A DNA stretch of 64,000 nt from Avena insularis (taxonomy: Eukaryota; Streptophyta; Magnoliopsida; Poales; Poaceae). Position 1 is the first letter of the stretch; every line of letters begins with the position of its first letter. Location of the stretch: NCBI GenBank assembly GCA_023614405.1, contig CM042688.1, forward strand, positions 375,087,331 to 375,151,330. The letters are read 5' to 3'. Shown here one piece after another: positions 48,001 through 59,322 of this stretch. A model generated the notes under the pieces. It saw nothing but the letters and a program-made list of their open reading frames with translations, had not been told where the DNA came from and ran no database searches. Made by a program: the position numbers and the translations under genes.

Positions 48001-48349
48001 CATCGGTCCTTTCAAAGTTCGTGGAAGAAGAGGAGAAGTTGCTTATGCTCTTGAGCTCCCTGAAAAACTCAAAGTCCATGATGTTTTCCATATCTCTCAA
48101 CTCAAGAAGTGCTTCAAGGATCCTGGCAGGACCGTGGACCATGAGCTCATCAATCTCCAAGAAGACTTGTCTTATCAAGAACACCCCATAAAAATCCTAG
48201 AAGTCGCAGAAAGAAGGACTCGCAACATGTCCATCAGTTTCTGCAAGGTGCAGTGGTCGCACCATTCCGTTGATGAAGCCACTTGGGAACGCGAGGATGA
48301 GCTCCGTGCCAAGTATCCTACCCTCTTCGTGTCTTCTTCTTCTTCCTAG
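45059..48349 (+). pseudogene. Element D pol: protease, RT, RNase H, integrase, chromodomain
   Basis: One frame from the TGA at 45059 to 48349, broken by TAG at 46676, 47330 and 47573. Protease: [11 protein letters not shown] (45066 on) and [18 protein letters not shown] (about 45550-46200): [52 protein letters not shown] and catalytic YLDD at 46013-46024. RNase [17 protein letters not shown] and [12 protein letters not shown]. Integrase: an HHCC finger (HPGSTTMY...CDVCRRV), [16 protein letters not shown] and GQVERINQILE, so all three catalytic acids remain. Chromodomain: HPIKILEVAERRTRN to EATWEREDELRAKYP (48180-48315). Chromodomains steer such elements into heterochromatin. Only the stops appear to disable it. 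Confidence 0.9.
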
Positions 48350-48371
48350 AATCTCGGGGCGAGATTCCTGT

Positions 48372-48386
48372 TTAGTGGGGGAGAGT
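48372..48386 (+). other. Polypurine tract of element D
   Basis: TTAGTGGGGGAGAGT directly before the 3' LTR. Confidence 0.85.
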
Positions 48387-51300
48387 TGTAGCATCCCATT
48401 TGTCTAACATCTGTAATGCTACATGGTCTAATAATAAAATGCTACTTCCTACACATAATTGTTGCATCATAATTATATCATGCTCATGTCATCATGCCAC
48501 CTTGCATTTGAGCATCATATAAAACCCTTTTTCTTTTGGATCTTGCCTCATATGCATTATTAATTGTATTTGCCTCTTGATACATTGTAGTTGGTTCTTG
48601 ATATGTTGTTTAATGCACAAATTGAGTTGGGGCATATATTTTTCAACTCCACCACCTTAACTTGTCACCACCTTATAATTCCACCATCCTAATTATACAT
48701 GATTTTTTACATTTCCCTTTGGCATTTAAATCTAGCTCATATGTGTTGGGGTGGATCCACTTCTTTCTACATGCTTCCATACATGATACATGTTGTTCTC
48801 ACAATATTGGTTATGGGAAGCCTTATGGCCACTTTTGCATGACATGTGAGTAGAAATGTTGCATCTAAGTTTCTATGTGGATTTTATTTACTATATGCTC
48901 ATGTATGGAGCTATATTTGGCTACAAGTGCTCTAGTGGAAAAATACACACTACGATGGTCATTTATCCTCATACATGTGGATATACTAATTATTTCCATA
49001 TGTCAAGCAAGCTTCTTGTTTGAATGATTTTAGTCAAACACTTTGGCATGCATGCAATAATATATGACCATGATTGAAGATATTTGTTTTCACAACTAGA
49101 ATTAGTGGCATTTAATACTTGTGCATGGCCCATGCAAGGCCTCACTTGTTCTTCCATTTTGGTTCCTTTGGAATATTTTTGGGTGGTGTTTGTTTGAACT
49201 CAATTGAACAAATGAACCCATTTAAATACTTCTTTTCCACTTGTCTTCCACCTTGCCCTCTTTTAGTGTTTTCCTCCTTGCCAAGTATACATGGGATATA
49301 TTTTGTTTTCACAAAATATGATCATGTGCGTGAGGAATGCAAGATCTTTTCTTTCTTTCACCTCTCTCTCTTTTGGCCCTATTGTTTTTTTCTTGTCATA
49401 GGTTAAACCTTTGTTGTTTCTTAGCTACTCTAAAACCTAGCTCATCCATCAAGTGTTTTTCCCTCTCTCTTTTCTAGCTAAACCGAGCCTTCTCTATCTT
49501 ACTCTCTCTCCCTCTCTATCTAGCGCAAAACCCTAAGCTAGACCTAATCACCTACCACCCTCACCATCCCCTCTTTTCTTTTCCTTGGTTCGGTCCAACC
49601 CCATCCCCCTTCTACCTAGCCGAACCACCCCTCTAACCTAAACCTAGGCCGAGCCCTTGCTCGACACCATCTAACCAAGCCCCTCCCCTCTCTGTTTTCG
49701 CTCTCGCTGCCAGGAACCCCACCCAAGCCACCTTGTGCCGTGCCTATCAGGCCCCAGCTGCACACCCCAACCCCCCCGAGCCGGTCTCCCACGTGAGCAG
49801 AAGGAGAGCAGAGGTGCACGCCATCTTTTTCAACCCCCACCCCATCTGCGACCCTCCCGGCCTTATCTTCCCGTCTCCCTTGCCTGGCGTTCCCCAGATC
49901 CACCCAGGGCCCTACCCAACCACTCCTCCTTCCCTACCTGCCGTTGTTTTCTCCTCGAACCTCTCCACCCCACCGTCAGCATCGTTTCTCCACCGTAGCA
50001 GCGAGGAGGCGGGCGTGGCGTTGAGGCGTTGGGGAAGACCGTGGAGTTCCTCTGGATCGTCCTCGTACATAGCAGTGAGGAGGAGGCGGCCGGTACACGC
50101 TGCACGTCATCGATGCCGACACAAAACCCTAATCGCCGGTCTCCAGCTTCTCTGGCGATCCCCTGCTTCCCGGCTTGATCCGCCACCACCAACCTCCCCA
50201 CGATGAGCCAACGCACGTCCCTGACACCCTCTCCTTGCTCTGCGCTTCCTGTATGTGCGGATCGGTCTGTCGAGCGCTCTCGGTGCACCGCTCTCGTGTC
50301 CGTCTACTCGCCGTGGCCCGCCGGAATCTCTCCTAGCCGTGCAACTAGTACCCAACATCAATCCCCCGCTAGCCCAGCGGTAGCGCCACACAGCGCGAGC
50401 AGCGTCGCGAAGTTCGATCCCCGCACGCGCATCTTTGTCATATTCGTCAGACAAAAACGGAGGAAGAAAAATAGTAGCCGTGCCTTTTCGTGAATACCCC
50501 CTGGCCTTTTTGTTTTCCCAACCCGCGCTCCATCAAGGCCCACATGTCATATACTGTGTCCGTTTTACAGAAAGGTACCCGGGTTTGTTTTTCCACAACC
50601 CGCAGTCCCCCGGATCCGCCACGTGTCCAGCCCCGGCTGGCGCACACGCGCGGTGGACCCGCCGTTCCCTGGACCCACTTGTCATCCCCCGCGGCTGGCT
50701 GATCCCGCGGTGAGAGAAGCCCCGTGCAGTCGTTGCGCCCCACATCTTGAGTCGGCGGCTGGCCCACTGTCGATGTCGTGACTAGATTCCTCTGTGTGCA
50801 AAATGTCTGTCCTTTTCTGTTTAATAAAAACAAATTCAGAAATGTTTAATATGTTTTAAATCCAGAATAATAACTTTTATGTGACAAATCAAAATAATAC
50901 AAAGGATATATGTTTCTTGATCAGAAAAATGTGACGATTTCAAATCTGCCATCCAAAATAATGTTTGACTAATTTAAATTTTCGAAATTGTTTAATTGCA
51001 ATAAAAATGCCTTTTCTTAATTAATTAATAACTTGAATTCTATAACTCCAAATTTGACAAATAATATGTTTAAATCGATCAGCGCGACGAGCATGTTCTG
51101 TTTATGCATTCCTTGATACGAATTGAAGCATGCATCATGTCATTATTAAAAATCAGAACTGTTTATGGCAATAAAACATGACCAAATAATTAATAAAATG
51201 AGTTATTCTTGTCCCCACACCTCACCCTTGCCATGCTACTTTATTGCCATGTAAATTGTGCATCATTCATCATGGCATTCTTGTTTCCTTGTCGCATTTT

Positions 51301-53143
51301 ATTCATATGCTTGTGCACTTTATTTATGTTGGCCCTTGTTTGTTTGGTTCTTCTTTCGGATAGACGCCGAGCAGGGGAATTATCAGGAATCCAAGGAGTA
51401 CTACCTAGATCCACCTCTCGCTTCAACTGAGCTGTCAGGCAAGCACTACCACATGCTTGCATACATATAGTACCTATTGCCTCTATCTTATTCTTGCATC
51501 ATTGAGTCACGATTGCATTAAATTGAATCCCATGTACTGCATAGCCTTTACTTTAAACCCCACCGAGCTTGTTTCTCCATCCCATGAGCCATTACTACAG
51601 GAGTTGTTTGAGCCATGCGAGTCGTAGAACAGCATGTGTAGGGTATGTGAGTGTCTGATGGATAACGAGGTACCTAAACAACTTAACCTGAGTAGTAATG
51701 GGATAACTAATGAAAGAGGCACCGATGGGCAATATCTGTTATTTGGTTTTTATGTCCACTTGTGTCCCCCAGGACCTCGAGTACTTGATACTTGTTCCTT
51801 AACTATCGCACTATCCGCATATGGGACCATGAATCCCCTTAGCGCGAGCTTGATTCATTTCTTATTTCTTGGGGCCACAAAGTAATTTGGGGCTTTATTA
51901 CTATCCTGTACTTATGCCATGCTTTACCGCTTTAATTATGATTGTGCGTGGAGCACCTGTACTGTTTAAGAATGCGGAATGTTTTCGCGGTATCGAGAAG
52001 CCCATTCACATTTTCGGGTTCCTAGTCGTTTACAGCAATTGTCACAAACCCTGGGTCCATCTCGGAGCCGGCCAACTTTGTTACGAGTAGCTTATTGGGG
52101 TGGCCCCCTAAAATATTTTATGAATCCTGTGAATGCTTTGTCGTGAAAGCCTCGTTGGGTTTTGATTTGGTTTTTTCGAGGTCGATCATGTGTGTGTTGT
52201 TATTTGTGCACCCCTGCAGGGTAAATCTTTCTGAAAGCCATGTCCGCGGTTATGGACGACTTGGCGCACAGTTTCTCGATCATAGACAAGTATAACTAAA
52301 GTACCGCTTTTAATCTGACAAAATACCTGACTAGTTAATAGTGCAATACTCATGGAATGGTTAATAAAACTGCCAACGGATGGGTTGTTCGTCCGCTTTC
52401 TTGTTGGTAAGCGAGAAGGAGGATGGATCTGTTACATTATACTATTATAACTGTTGTTTCTAATTAATGGACATTCGTCTATCTTTGGTTAGGCGGATGG
52501 TTAGCGAGTATCTATAGACTTGTTAGTTATTATCTTTTGCTGCAATTGCGTCACCCCAGGTATATGTCCCCTTTAGAGGCATAAAGGCTTCCTGAGGCAT
52601 AAATTGTTTGATTCAGATGAACAGGTGTATTCGCAAGATGGATACTGGGTGGAGGAGACAGACGATGTTGGCAACGATTACTCGGTGTAGTGATTCCGGG
52701 GATGGGGATCCGTGAGATCTGTGGGCGGGATGTGTTTATTTATGTGGCATGTTATGCCTATTTGCTTCTTATCCGTACTCGGATCTTGTTTTCCGCTTCC
52801 GCCTGATACTCTGATGATTGTTTTATGGGGAACTATCCTACACTATTATCTCTATTTAGGATATTTGGATCTTGCCATATGGCGTTGCAATATTTCTATT
52901 TCTTTTAGATGGAATGGCTATGAGGACTGTTGTAAGGTAGGTTGCATTCATACTCACTTGTGTATGTATTTGATCTCTTCGCCTGTTGCCTACGCCGCTC
53001 GCTCTTGTCCCGATGTTCTTCAAAGTGGTTAGGACGGCCGACGGGTCTACACGTGGGTGGCCCCTGGGCCCCCGCTGTACTATTTTAACAACTTTCGGTT
53101 CATCCAGGCTTGAAATTAGAGCGTAGGGTCCGAGGTAGTTACA
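48387..53143 (+). repeat. Element D 3' LTR (4757 bp)
   Basis: Same layout as the 5' LTR. It has lost GTACCCCTAGGGTCTC-type sequence near 52595 that the 5' copy keeps, and keeps about 30 bp near 51990 that the 5' copy lost. Confidence 0.9.
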
Positions 53144-53148
53144 GGTCT
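53144..53148. repeat. Target-site duplication of element D, right copy (GGTCT)
   Basis: Four of five bases match 38272-38276. Confidence 0.7.
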
Positions 53149-53534
53149 AGATTTCCGATTCTAAAAATGCTACCTTCGGGTGTAACTCTAAAGTTTCTAG
53201 TCTATACTTTGGTTATTTGTCTGATTGCCGAATGCGGGTATTTTTCGAGTAGTGAATTGTTGGTACTGGAAGGCGGCTTTGTTTTCGAGTTTAAACTGGT
53301 TTAGAAATTAAGCTCCGTTGCTCGGCAAAGTTTTCGTGCAGAAGGTTTAGCCGGCTCATGAAAGGGACGAGGCGGAAAGCCAGATAAACGATAAGTCTAG
53401 GCAAAAAAGTATAAGTGATTATGTAAACATTTCAGGCACATAAAAATTTAAAGCCAAAAGTGCTGAATAGATCAAAAGCTTAACACTAGCAAAATTATAA
53501 TATTGCATATTTTTTACAGACCCATAAATGTTTC
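53149..53534. other. Element B spacer between element D and the antisense gene
   Basis: AT-rich, no convincing ORF; probably the 3' UTR region shared by the converging pol and antisense transcripts. Confidence 0.5.
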
Positions 53535-54121
53535 TCAGAATAATACATTTGCTTTTGATAATTTATGATGCAGGAGAAGATGCAGGAGCTGCCGGCTCGC
53601 TAGACGCATCAGCCTCGGTTTGATCACGATCGAGATGTCCAGATCCGATACGGTCTGTTCATCATCAGAAAGTTCAGCTGCTTCTTCAGGGGGAGGAGGC
53701 GGTGTGTCCACGCGGGTGAAGAAGGGAGTGCCGTAGTTGGTTATGTCAGCCATGCGACACCCATATCCGGCGCAGGAGTCCATGATGGCCTTGATGTCTT
53801 GCTCCTGACCGTCTTCATCCACTGTAGAATACCCTTTGGTCACTTGCCATATCTCCATGCTTCCATGGTGGCTCATTACCATGGTGAGAGCGTTCTGCAC
53901 TGCGAATCGCGTGTAGGACATGTTCCAATCCTGGACAAGTTGCGGCATCTCCTTCGCTTTGTCCCGCACCTGAAAATTTGACATGCTATGCATATCCGGA
54001 ATCTTGAGAGCTTCGCCAATATCCTCAAGGGATTGGCGGAAGTCATGAAGCAGGTCAGCGACTTGGGTAAGCCGGTGGGTTCGAGGCTCGAAAGAGGTGG
54101 AGTCCGACAAGTTCAGAGGAC
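53535..54121 (-). pseudogene. Antisense gene, last exon
   Basis: Opens after the acceptor GTGTATAG with PLNLSDSTSFEPRTHRLTQV, then ADLLHDFRQSLEDIGEALKI, WNMSYTRFAVQNALTMVM and an acidic PPPPPEEAAELSDDEQ tail before a stop at 53535. The 54122-54398 part of the same open frame is intron. No catalytic motif is recognised. Confidence 0.65.
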
Positions 54122-54200
54122 CTATACACAAAAACAGTTTAGAAAATCCACCATTGAAAGAAGTCGAAGAAAATAGACAAATCAGACAGATGGAACATAC

Positions 54201-54708
54201 CGAAGATGACGTCGTCAACTTTGGTCTTCTCTTCTCGAAGACTCCGGAGTTCAGCCCGGAGCGCCTCGGAAAGGTCCTTCTCTCTACAAAGCTCATTATT
54301 GAGGTCCGAGATTTTCTGATCTTGAGCCGCAATCTTACGATCACGCTCATCAGTAGCCATGGAGGAGGATTCGAGAACTTGAGCGATGCTCTTCTCATGA
54401 TCCGCCTTGAGCTTATCCAGCTCTTGGCGAAGTTCTTTGTTTTCCACCACCAAGGTTTTGAGGTTCTCGGCCTCTTGAATCATAGCACATAACTGTTTTA
54501 CCAGTGCTGTAAGTCAAAAAAAGAACAACAGTTCAGGATAAAATATTCGACTTTGAAAACACAAAGACAAGATTTGAGTCTCGAAATGTTTACCTTCGGC
54601 ATCATCCTTGGAGACATTCCGCTCAGCATTTTCAAGTTCGAGAGCTCTTATCTCTCTCCGCTTGTTTCAGATGTTCTTCAACAAATCTTGGTTATATGAA
54701 TTAACTTT
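54201..54708 (-). pseudogene. Antisense gene, coiled-coil exons 4 and 5
   Basis: Exon 5 (54201-54506) reads LVKQLCAMIQEAENLKTLVV and ELRQELDKLKADHEKSIAQV with clear heptads, then DQKISDLNNELCREKDLSEA. Exon 4 (54594-54708) reads NSYNQDLLKNI, a TGA, and EIRALELENAERNVSKDD. The coiled coil suggests oligomerisation. Confidence 0.65.
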
Positions 54709-54973
54709 CTGTAAGTCAGCATACCCAGAGTCAGAAGTCTACTAAAGACTCGGGCTAATATTGTTACTAATATCAGCACGAGCCTTGGGGGCTACACTAG
54801 TTCATTCTTTGGCATCCTAAGGAAGCATAAACCCGGATCGTATATCCTACTTCATGCTTGGGGGATAGAGGGTATAATATGAAATGCAATAAAGAAAATC
54901 ATGAGTTGGAATTCTGACTTACATGATGTTCATGTGTGAGCTTGCTCAGACACATGTTCACCTCGGTGGTAAC

Positions 54974-56521
54974 CTTCTCGGTGAGGGTGAGTGGAATAAC
55001 TGGAGGTGGTGGAAGCACACCAGCTCTAAGTCCCTCGTCACGAAGACGGACTTGTTCAAGAAAGTTGGAGTATTTGATGTCCTCCGCCTCTTGCGCTTCT
55101 TCTTCGGCAGAGAGATTTGTTTTCTCCAGGCATTGCCAGGCTAGCCGTTGGATCTCCTCCGCAGATTTACGGGACAAGCCAAATTTGTAAAGCCCTAGAT
55201 TGCTGAGAAGGTTTTCGGTGAAGGTCTCTGCCAAGGGATCATTACCCGGAGAGGGTTCACCCTTATCTAAACCTGAATCACTCATGGTGACGTCAGTCTG
55301 TGATTCAAGGATCGCTGGCTCCATTGAAGGAGCCGGATCTTCTGCGACATCCGGCGAAGGAGTAATCACCGGCATTGCAGAGGATTGGGGGGCAGGAGTC
55401 GGAGGAGCCACGGCAGGAGAAGCTACGGTCAGCTTCGTCTATCGCAGGAGCTTCGAAGAAATTCCCTTCCCCTTGACCTTGATGAGCTGCTTAGCTCTGA
55501 GAATGTAATAGAATTGTAAACATTACATCTCGGAAGAAAATTCGAGTAGGGTACAAAGGCGGAAGTTGTGTTGAAAGTTACTTCTTCATGACAGGCACCT
55601 CCTTTGTGCCAACAGCCACTGTCGGAGCCTTGCGCTTCTTAGGCACAATGTCCGGCAATGGAACTAATTCCGCCTCCTGAGAAAACTCCGGAGGATATCC
55701 CTCGAGTGGAGCAAATTCCGACTCGGGAAGGTCAGCAAGCTGAAAAGAAGAAAACATATCAGTGTTGCGATATAACTTAAAGAATGAAACACATAAAAAG
55801 GTTTATTGTTAAAAGCTTACCGGCACAACGGGGTTTTCTGCTGTGTGCATGTCCAGAGAAACCTCCGGGATCCTCCTCTCGCTCTGCTCCCTTATCAGCC
55901 ATTTCATCTGGCTTATATAACCTTGCGAGGTATAGGCTTTGGGGCTGATGCGAAGGGAAACTTTTTTGGACGACGTGATGGAGTGCATCAGTCGGTCTCC
56001 GTGGTGATGAAGGATTGTCACTGAGAGCCGGAGCAGCCTCCATCGATGAAAGCCGGCAAAGCAGTGGCTTTGCCAGGAGCCGGAACATCCTTGTGGTAAA
56101 AGAAAGTGGCTAGCCATTGTTTGACCGAGTCACTGGCTAGAATCTTAGGATATGTGCGCTCACGCCTAACTGAAAAGCTAATTGTACCGGTAATATAAGG
56201 ATTACCGGCCGTGATAGAATTTCTCCGAACATGGAAGTAGTACCCTAATAAGGTAAGACTCGGCCTAATGCTGAGAAATCCCTCGCACAAGGCTGCATAG
56301 GCACTCATCTCTAGGAGGGAGTTGGGAGGAAGATGATGAAGTTGAACACTATAGTGATATATCACCTCGGAAAAGAATTCCGAGGGAGGGAATGACAAAC
56401 CTCTGTTGAGGTGGGTGCCGAAGTGTACCCGCTCATTGGCGCGCGGGTTGGGGATGGTCTCGCCGGAGCCGTTCCGCCAGTCGCCGGCGCGAAGGAGCCC
56501 TTTAGTCTCCACGCCGTGGAG
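54974..56521 (-). repeat. Tandem duplication within the antisense gene, left unit (1548 bp)
   Basis: Both ends fall in the 7-base word CTTCTCG (54974, 56522, 58153). It carries partial exon 1 (to 55821), exon 2 (55739-55582, 158 bp) and exon 3 (55496-54923). About 6% different from the right unit over a 235-bp sample. It lacks about 95 bp near 56010 that the right unit keeps. Confidence 0.85.
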
Positions 56522-58152
56522 CTTCTCGGCGAGGGTGAGTGGAATAACCGTAGGTGGTGGAAGCACACCAGCTCTAAGTCCCTCGTCGCGAAGACGGACT
56601 TGTTCAAGAAGGTTGGAGTATTTGATGTCCTCCGCCTCTTGTGCTTCTTCTTCGGCAGAGAGATTTCTTTTCTCCAGGCATTGCCAGGCCAGCCGTTGGA
56701 TCTCCTCCACAGATTTCCGGGACAAGCCAAATTTGGCAAGCCCCAGATTGCTGAGAAGGTTTTTGGCGAAGGTCTCTGCCAAGGGATCATTACCCGAAGA
56801 GGGTTCACCCTTATCTAAACCTGACTCACTCATGGTGACGTCAGTCTGCGATTCAAGGATTGCTGGCTCCATTGAAGGAGTCGTCCGGCGAAGGAGTAAT
56901 CACCGGCATTGTAGAGGATTAGGGGGCAGGAGTCGGAGGAGCCACGGTAGGAGAAGCTATGGTCAACTTCGTCTGTCGCAGGAGCTTCGAATAAATTCCC
57001 TTCCCCTTTCCCTTGATGAGCTGCTTAGCTCTGAGAATGTAATAGAATTGTAAACATTACATCTTGGAAGAAAATTCGAGTAGGGTACAAAGGCGGATGT
57101 TGTGTTGAAAGTTACCTCTTCACGACAGGCACCTTCTTTGTGCCAACAGCCACTGTCGGAGCCTTGCGCTTCTTAGGCACAATGTCCGGAAATGGGACCA
57201 ATTCCGCCTCTTGAGAAAACTCCGGAGGATATCCCTCGAGTGGAGCAAATTCTGACTCGGGAAGGTCAGCAAGCTGAAAAGAAGAAAACATGTCAGTGTT
57301 GCGATATAACTTAAAGAATGAAACACATAAAAAGGTTTATTGTTAAAAGCTTACTGGCACAACGGGGTTTTCTGCTGTGTGCATGTCCAGAGAAACCTCC
57401 GGGATCCTCCTCTCGATCTGCTCACTTATCATCCATTTCATCTGGCTTATATAACCTTGCGAGGTATAGGCTTTGGGGTTGATGCGGAGGGAAACTTTTT
57501 TGGACGACGTGATGGAGTGCATCAGTCGTTCTCCGTGGTGATGAAGGGGTTGGATCCGGCGCGACACCCAACAATGGACCAAGTCGGATCCCTTTAGCCC
57601 TTTGTGTTTTATCAGATATTCAATCCGCCTCTTGGTGAGAAGAAGATCGTCACTGAGAGCCGGAGCAGCTTTCATCGATGAAAGCCGGCAAAGCAGTGGC
57701 TTTGCCGGGAGCCGGAACATCCTTGTGGTAAAAGAAAGTGGCTAGCCATTGTTTGACCGAGTCACTGGATAGAATCTTAGGATATGCGCGCTCACGCCTA
57801 ACTGAAAAGCTAATTGTACCGGTAATATAAGGATTTCCGGCCGTGATAGAATTTCTCCGGACATGGAAGTAGTACCAGAATAAGGTAAGACTCGGCCTAA
57901 TGCCAAGAAATCCCTCGCATAAGGCCGCATAGGCGCTCATCTCTAGGAGGGAGTTGGGAGGAAGATGATGAAGTTGGACACTATAGTGATCTATCACCTC
58001 GGAAAAGAATTCCGAGGGAGGGAATGACAAACCTCTATCGAGGTGGGTGCCGAAGTGTACCCGCTCGTCGGCGCACGGGTTAGGGATGGTCTCGCCGGAG
58101 CCGCTCCACCAGTCGCCGGCGCGGAGGAGCCCTTCAGTGTCGACACCGTGGA
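56522..58152 (-). repeat. Tandem duplication within the antisense gene, right unit (1631 bp)
   Basis: Carries most of exon 1, exon 2 (57273-57116, 158 bp) and exon 3 (57030-56522). At its left end exon 3 sequence (VIPLTLAEK) is fused in frame to exon 1 sequence (LHGVETKGLL) of the left unit, the signature of the duplication joint. Confidence 0.85.
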
Positions 58153-58258
58153 GCTTCTCGTTGTCCAGCAAGCAGGGGATCCAGACCCCACGGTAGCTTT
58201 CCTTATTCGCCGCCGTCGCTGCTGCCACAGCCAAGCCGGATGATGAAGACGAAGCCAT
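57355..58258 (-). pseudogene. Antisense gene, first exon with PF04195-like domain
   Basis: Starts MASSSSSGLAVAAATAANKE at 58258. From about residue 60 it matches the 'putative gypsy type transposon' pattern: FGTHLDRGLSFPPSEFFSEV, YSVQLHHLPPNSLLEMSAYA, ALCEGFLGIRPSLTLFWYYF, then a beta-rich ITGTISFSVRRE part and WLATFFYHKDVPAPG. Near 57670 the sensible reading changes frame to LLLTKRRIEYLIKHKGLKGS and VHCWVSRRIQPLHHHGERLM, ending at the donor GTAAGC (57354). The same frame change occurs in the duplicated copy (ORF 56018-56872), so it is older than the duplication or reflects a feature I do not understand. Nuclear or cytoplasmic role is unknown. Confidence 0.7.
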
Positions 58259-58397
58259 TCTTCTGGTGCTCCGGTGACCTTAGATGGGCGGCGCTGGGAG
58301 TCTGGGAAGCAGGGGAGCTCTGTGCACGAGAGAGAGATTTGGAGGAGGAGAAACGGCAAGGGAACATGTGAAGAAAGGAGAAGGAGAATCCTCACCC

Positions 58398-58407
58398 CTT
58401 ATATCCA
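58398..58407 (-). promoter_or_regulatory. Candidate TATA box of the antisense gene
   Basis: GGATATAAGG on the minus strand, about 140 bp before the ATG at 58258 and followed by a CT-rich leader. This gives the antisense gene a promoter of its own, separate from the LTRs. Confidence 0.5.
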
Positions 58408-58789
58408 CCAAACCGCGCCAAGATTCGTGCAAATGAAACTGTGTAACCGCCACGCTTCGTGGAAGGAACTGGGAAGGACCCATGTGATGATTACATCGCC
58501 TCGATCTCCGCGTACGCATTGAAACGGCACCTCGGTTCCGCGAACTGTGGACCCACCAATGGTCGTGCTGACAGGATGTTTGTCAGATGACGTGACTTGA
58601 CCATGACGAGTGTCAGATGACGTCGGAGACCAAGTTCTGGCTTAGTTTGAAATCAAGCTGGAAAATCCGAGTAACATGTTGATAGGTCCGACTTATTTTT
58701 AAGACCCGGATCCTATTTTTTGTTGTGAAGTTTCAGATTCTGCAAGCCGAAGATCAATCTAGACGATGATAAATCCAACTTTGGATCTT
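58408..58789. other. Upstream region of the antisense gene, element B
   Basis: No gene. Contains TCAGATGACGT twice (about 58583 and 58612), a TGACG-type element pair that could bind bZIP factors; this is a guess. Confidence 0.4.
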
Positions 58790-58808
58790 GGAGACTTCCG
58801 GGGGCCTC
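58790..58808 (+). other. Polypurine-like tract of element B
   Basis: ACTTCCGGGGGCCTC ends exactly at the 3' LTR. It is less pure than usual. Confidence 0.5.
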
Positions 58809-59322
58809 TGTTGGGGATATACTTTCCGGGTATCCTCACAGTTCCTCACTGACCAGGGTGGCCCACTTCGGGTTAGAGCTTTCCTTCACGGGCGACCCAG
58901 TCAGGGAGAAAAGACGGAGTCCAATCCGGCTACGGGAAGGCCCAGAAGACTTACCGACATAGACCCATAGTGTTACTTGTAGTTCAAGATGTACTCTGTA
59001 ACCGACTCTTAGTCGTAGCCGGATAGATCTCTCATGTAAACTCTAGGCCAGATATCTATATAAGCTGTCCTAGGGAGAGCCTTTAGGGCACCTACCTCAT
59101 AGTCTACAATCTCAACTCGCACAGGCGAACCCTTATAACCCATATTCTGGATCTGCCGTATTACTGGATTGCTAGCAGAAGTAGGATCCGTCCAAAGCCG
59201 GCAGATTCGAACCTGGGTAAATTTGTGTGCTCACTGTCCCGGAACACCGTATGTCTCACACCCCTCTCTTCTGCACGCCTCGAGGACTCCCTCATGGCGT
59301 ACTTGTCATCAATCAGACGACA
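58809..59322 (+). repeat. Element B 3' LTR (514 bp)
   Basis: Same length as the 5' LTR with about 28 substitutions and no indel in my alignment. TATATAA at 59057-59063. Confidence 0.95.

Larger units (their letters stand above)
38277..53143 (+). mobile_element. Element D: complete chromodomain Ty3/gypsy element (Tekay/Del type)
   Basis: A 14.9-kb element with LTRs of 4750 and 4757 bp, a primer site, gag with a CCHC knuckle, a single pol with PR, RT, RNase H, integrase and a C-terminal chromodomain, and a polypurine tract. Very long LTRs plus a chromodomain place it in the Tekay/Del chromovirus group. LTR comparison over the first 120 bp gives two differences, and the overall impression is 2-3%. 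That is younger than its host element B. Gag and pol each carry nonsense codons. Confidence 0.9.
53535..58258 (-). pseudogene. Antisense spliced gene of element B (PF04195-like), with internally duplicated exons
   Basis: Six ancestral exons read right to left: 58258-57355, 57273-57116, 57030 onward, 54708-54594, 54506-54201 and 54121-53535. All proposed introns have GT-AG ends, and codon phase is kept at every junction I checked (for example KR|AKQ, EHH|KVN, AE|ALVK, IFG|PLN). The first exon carries the domain, a middle exon is acidic, and later exons are coiled coil. Exons 1-3 are present twice because of a tandem duplication. Stops include TAA in the right copy of exon 3, TAG in the left copy and TGA in exon 4. 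A frame break in exon 1 is shared by both copies. Tat/Grande elements are known to carry such an antisense gene; its function is not known. Confidence 0.75.
24236..59322 (+). mobile_element. Element B: complete Ty3/gypsy (Tat type) expanded by two nested insertions
   Basis: Two 514-bp LTRs bracket gag, PR-RT-RNase H-IN on the plus strand and a spliced gene on the minus strand between pol and the 3' LTR. That antisense gene is a hallmark of the Tat/Grande-like group. Removing elements C (26599-32669) and D (38277-53143) leaves about 14.1 kb, a normal size for the group. The LTRs differ at about 28 positions by eye (5.4%). Using the commonly applied grass rate of 1.3e-8 per site per year, that is about 2 million years. 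Both gag and pol carry stops and frameshifts. Confidence 0.9.

Noticed and set aside
55806..56024. Plus-strand frames over the antisense gene (also 56406-57053 and 54097-54492)
   Set aside because: These are opposite-strand shadows of phase-consistent exons.
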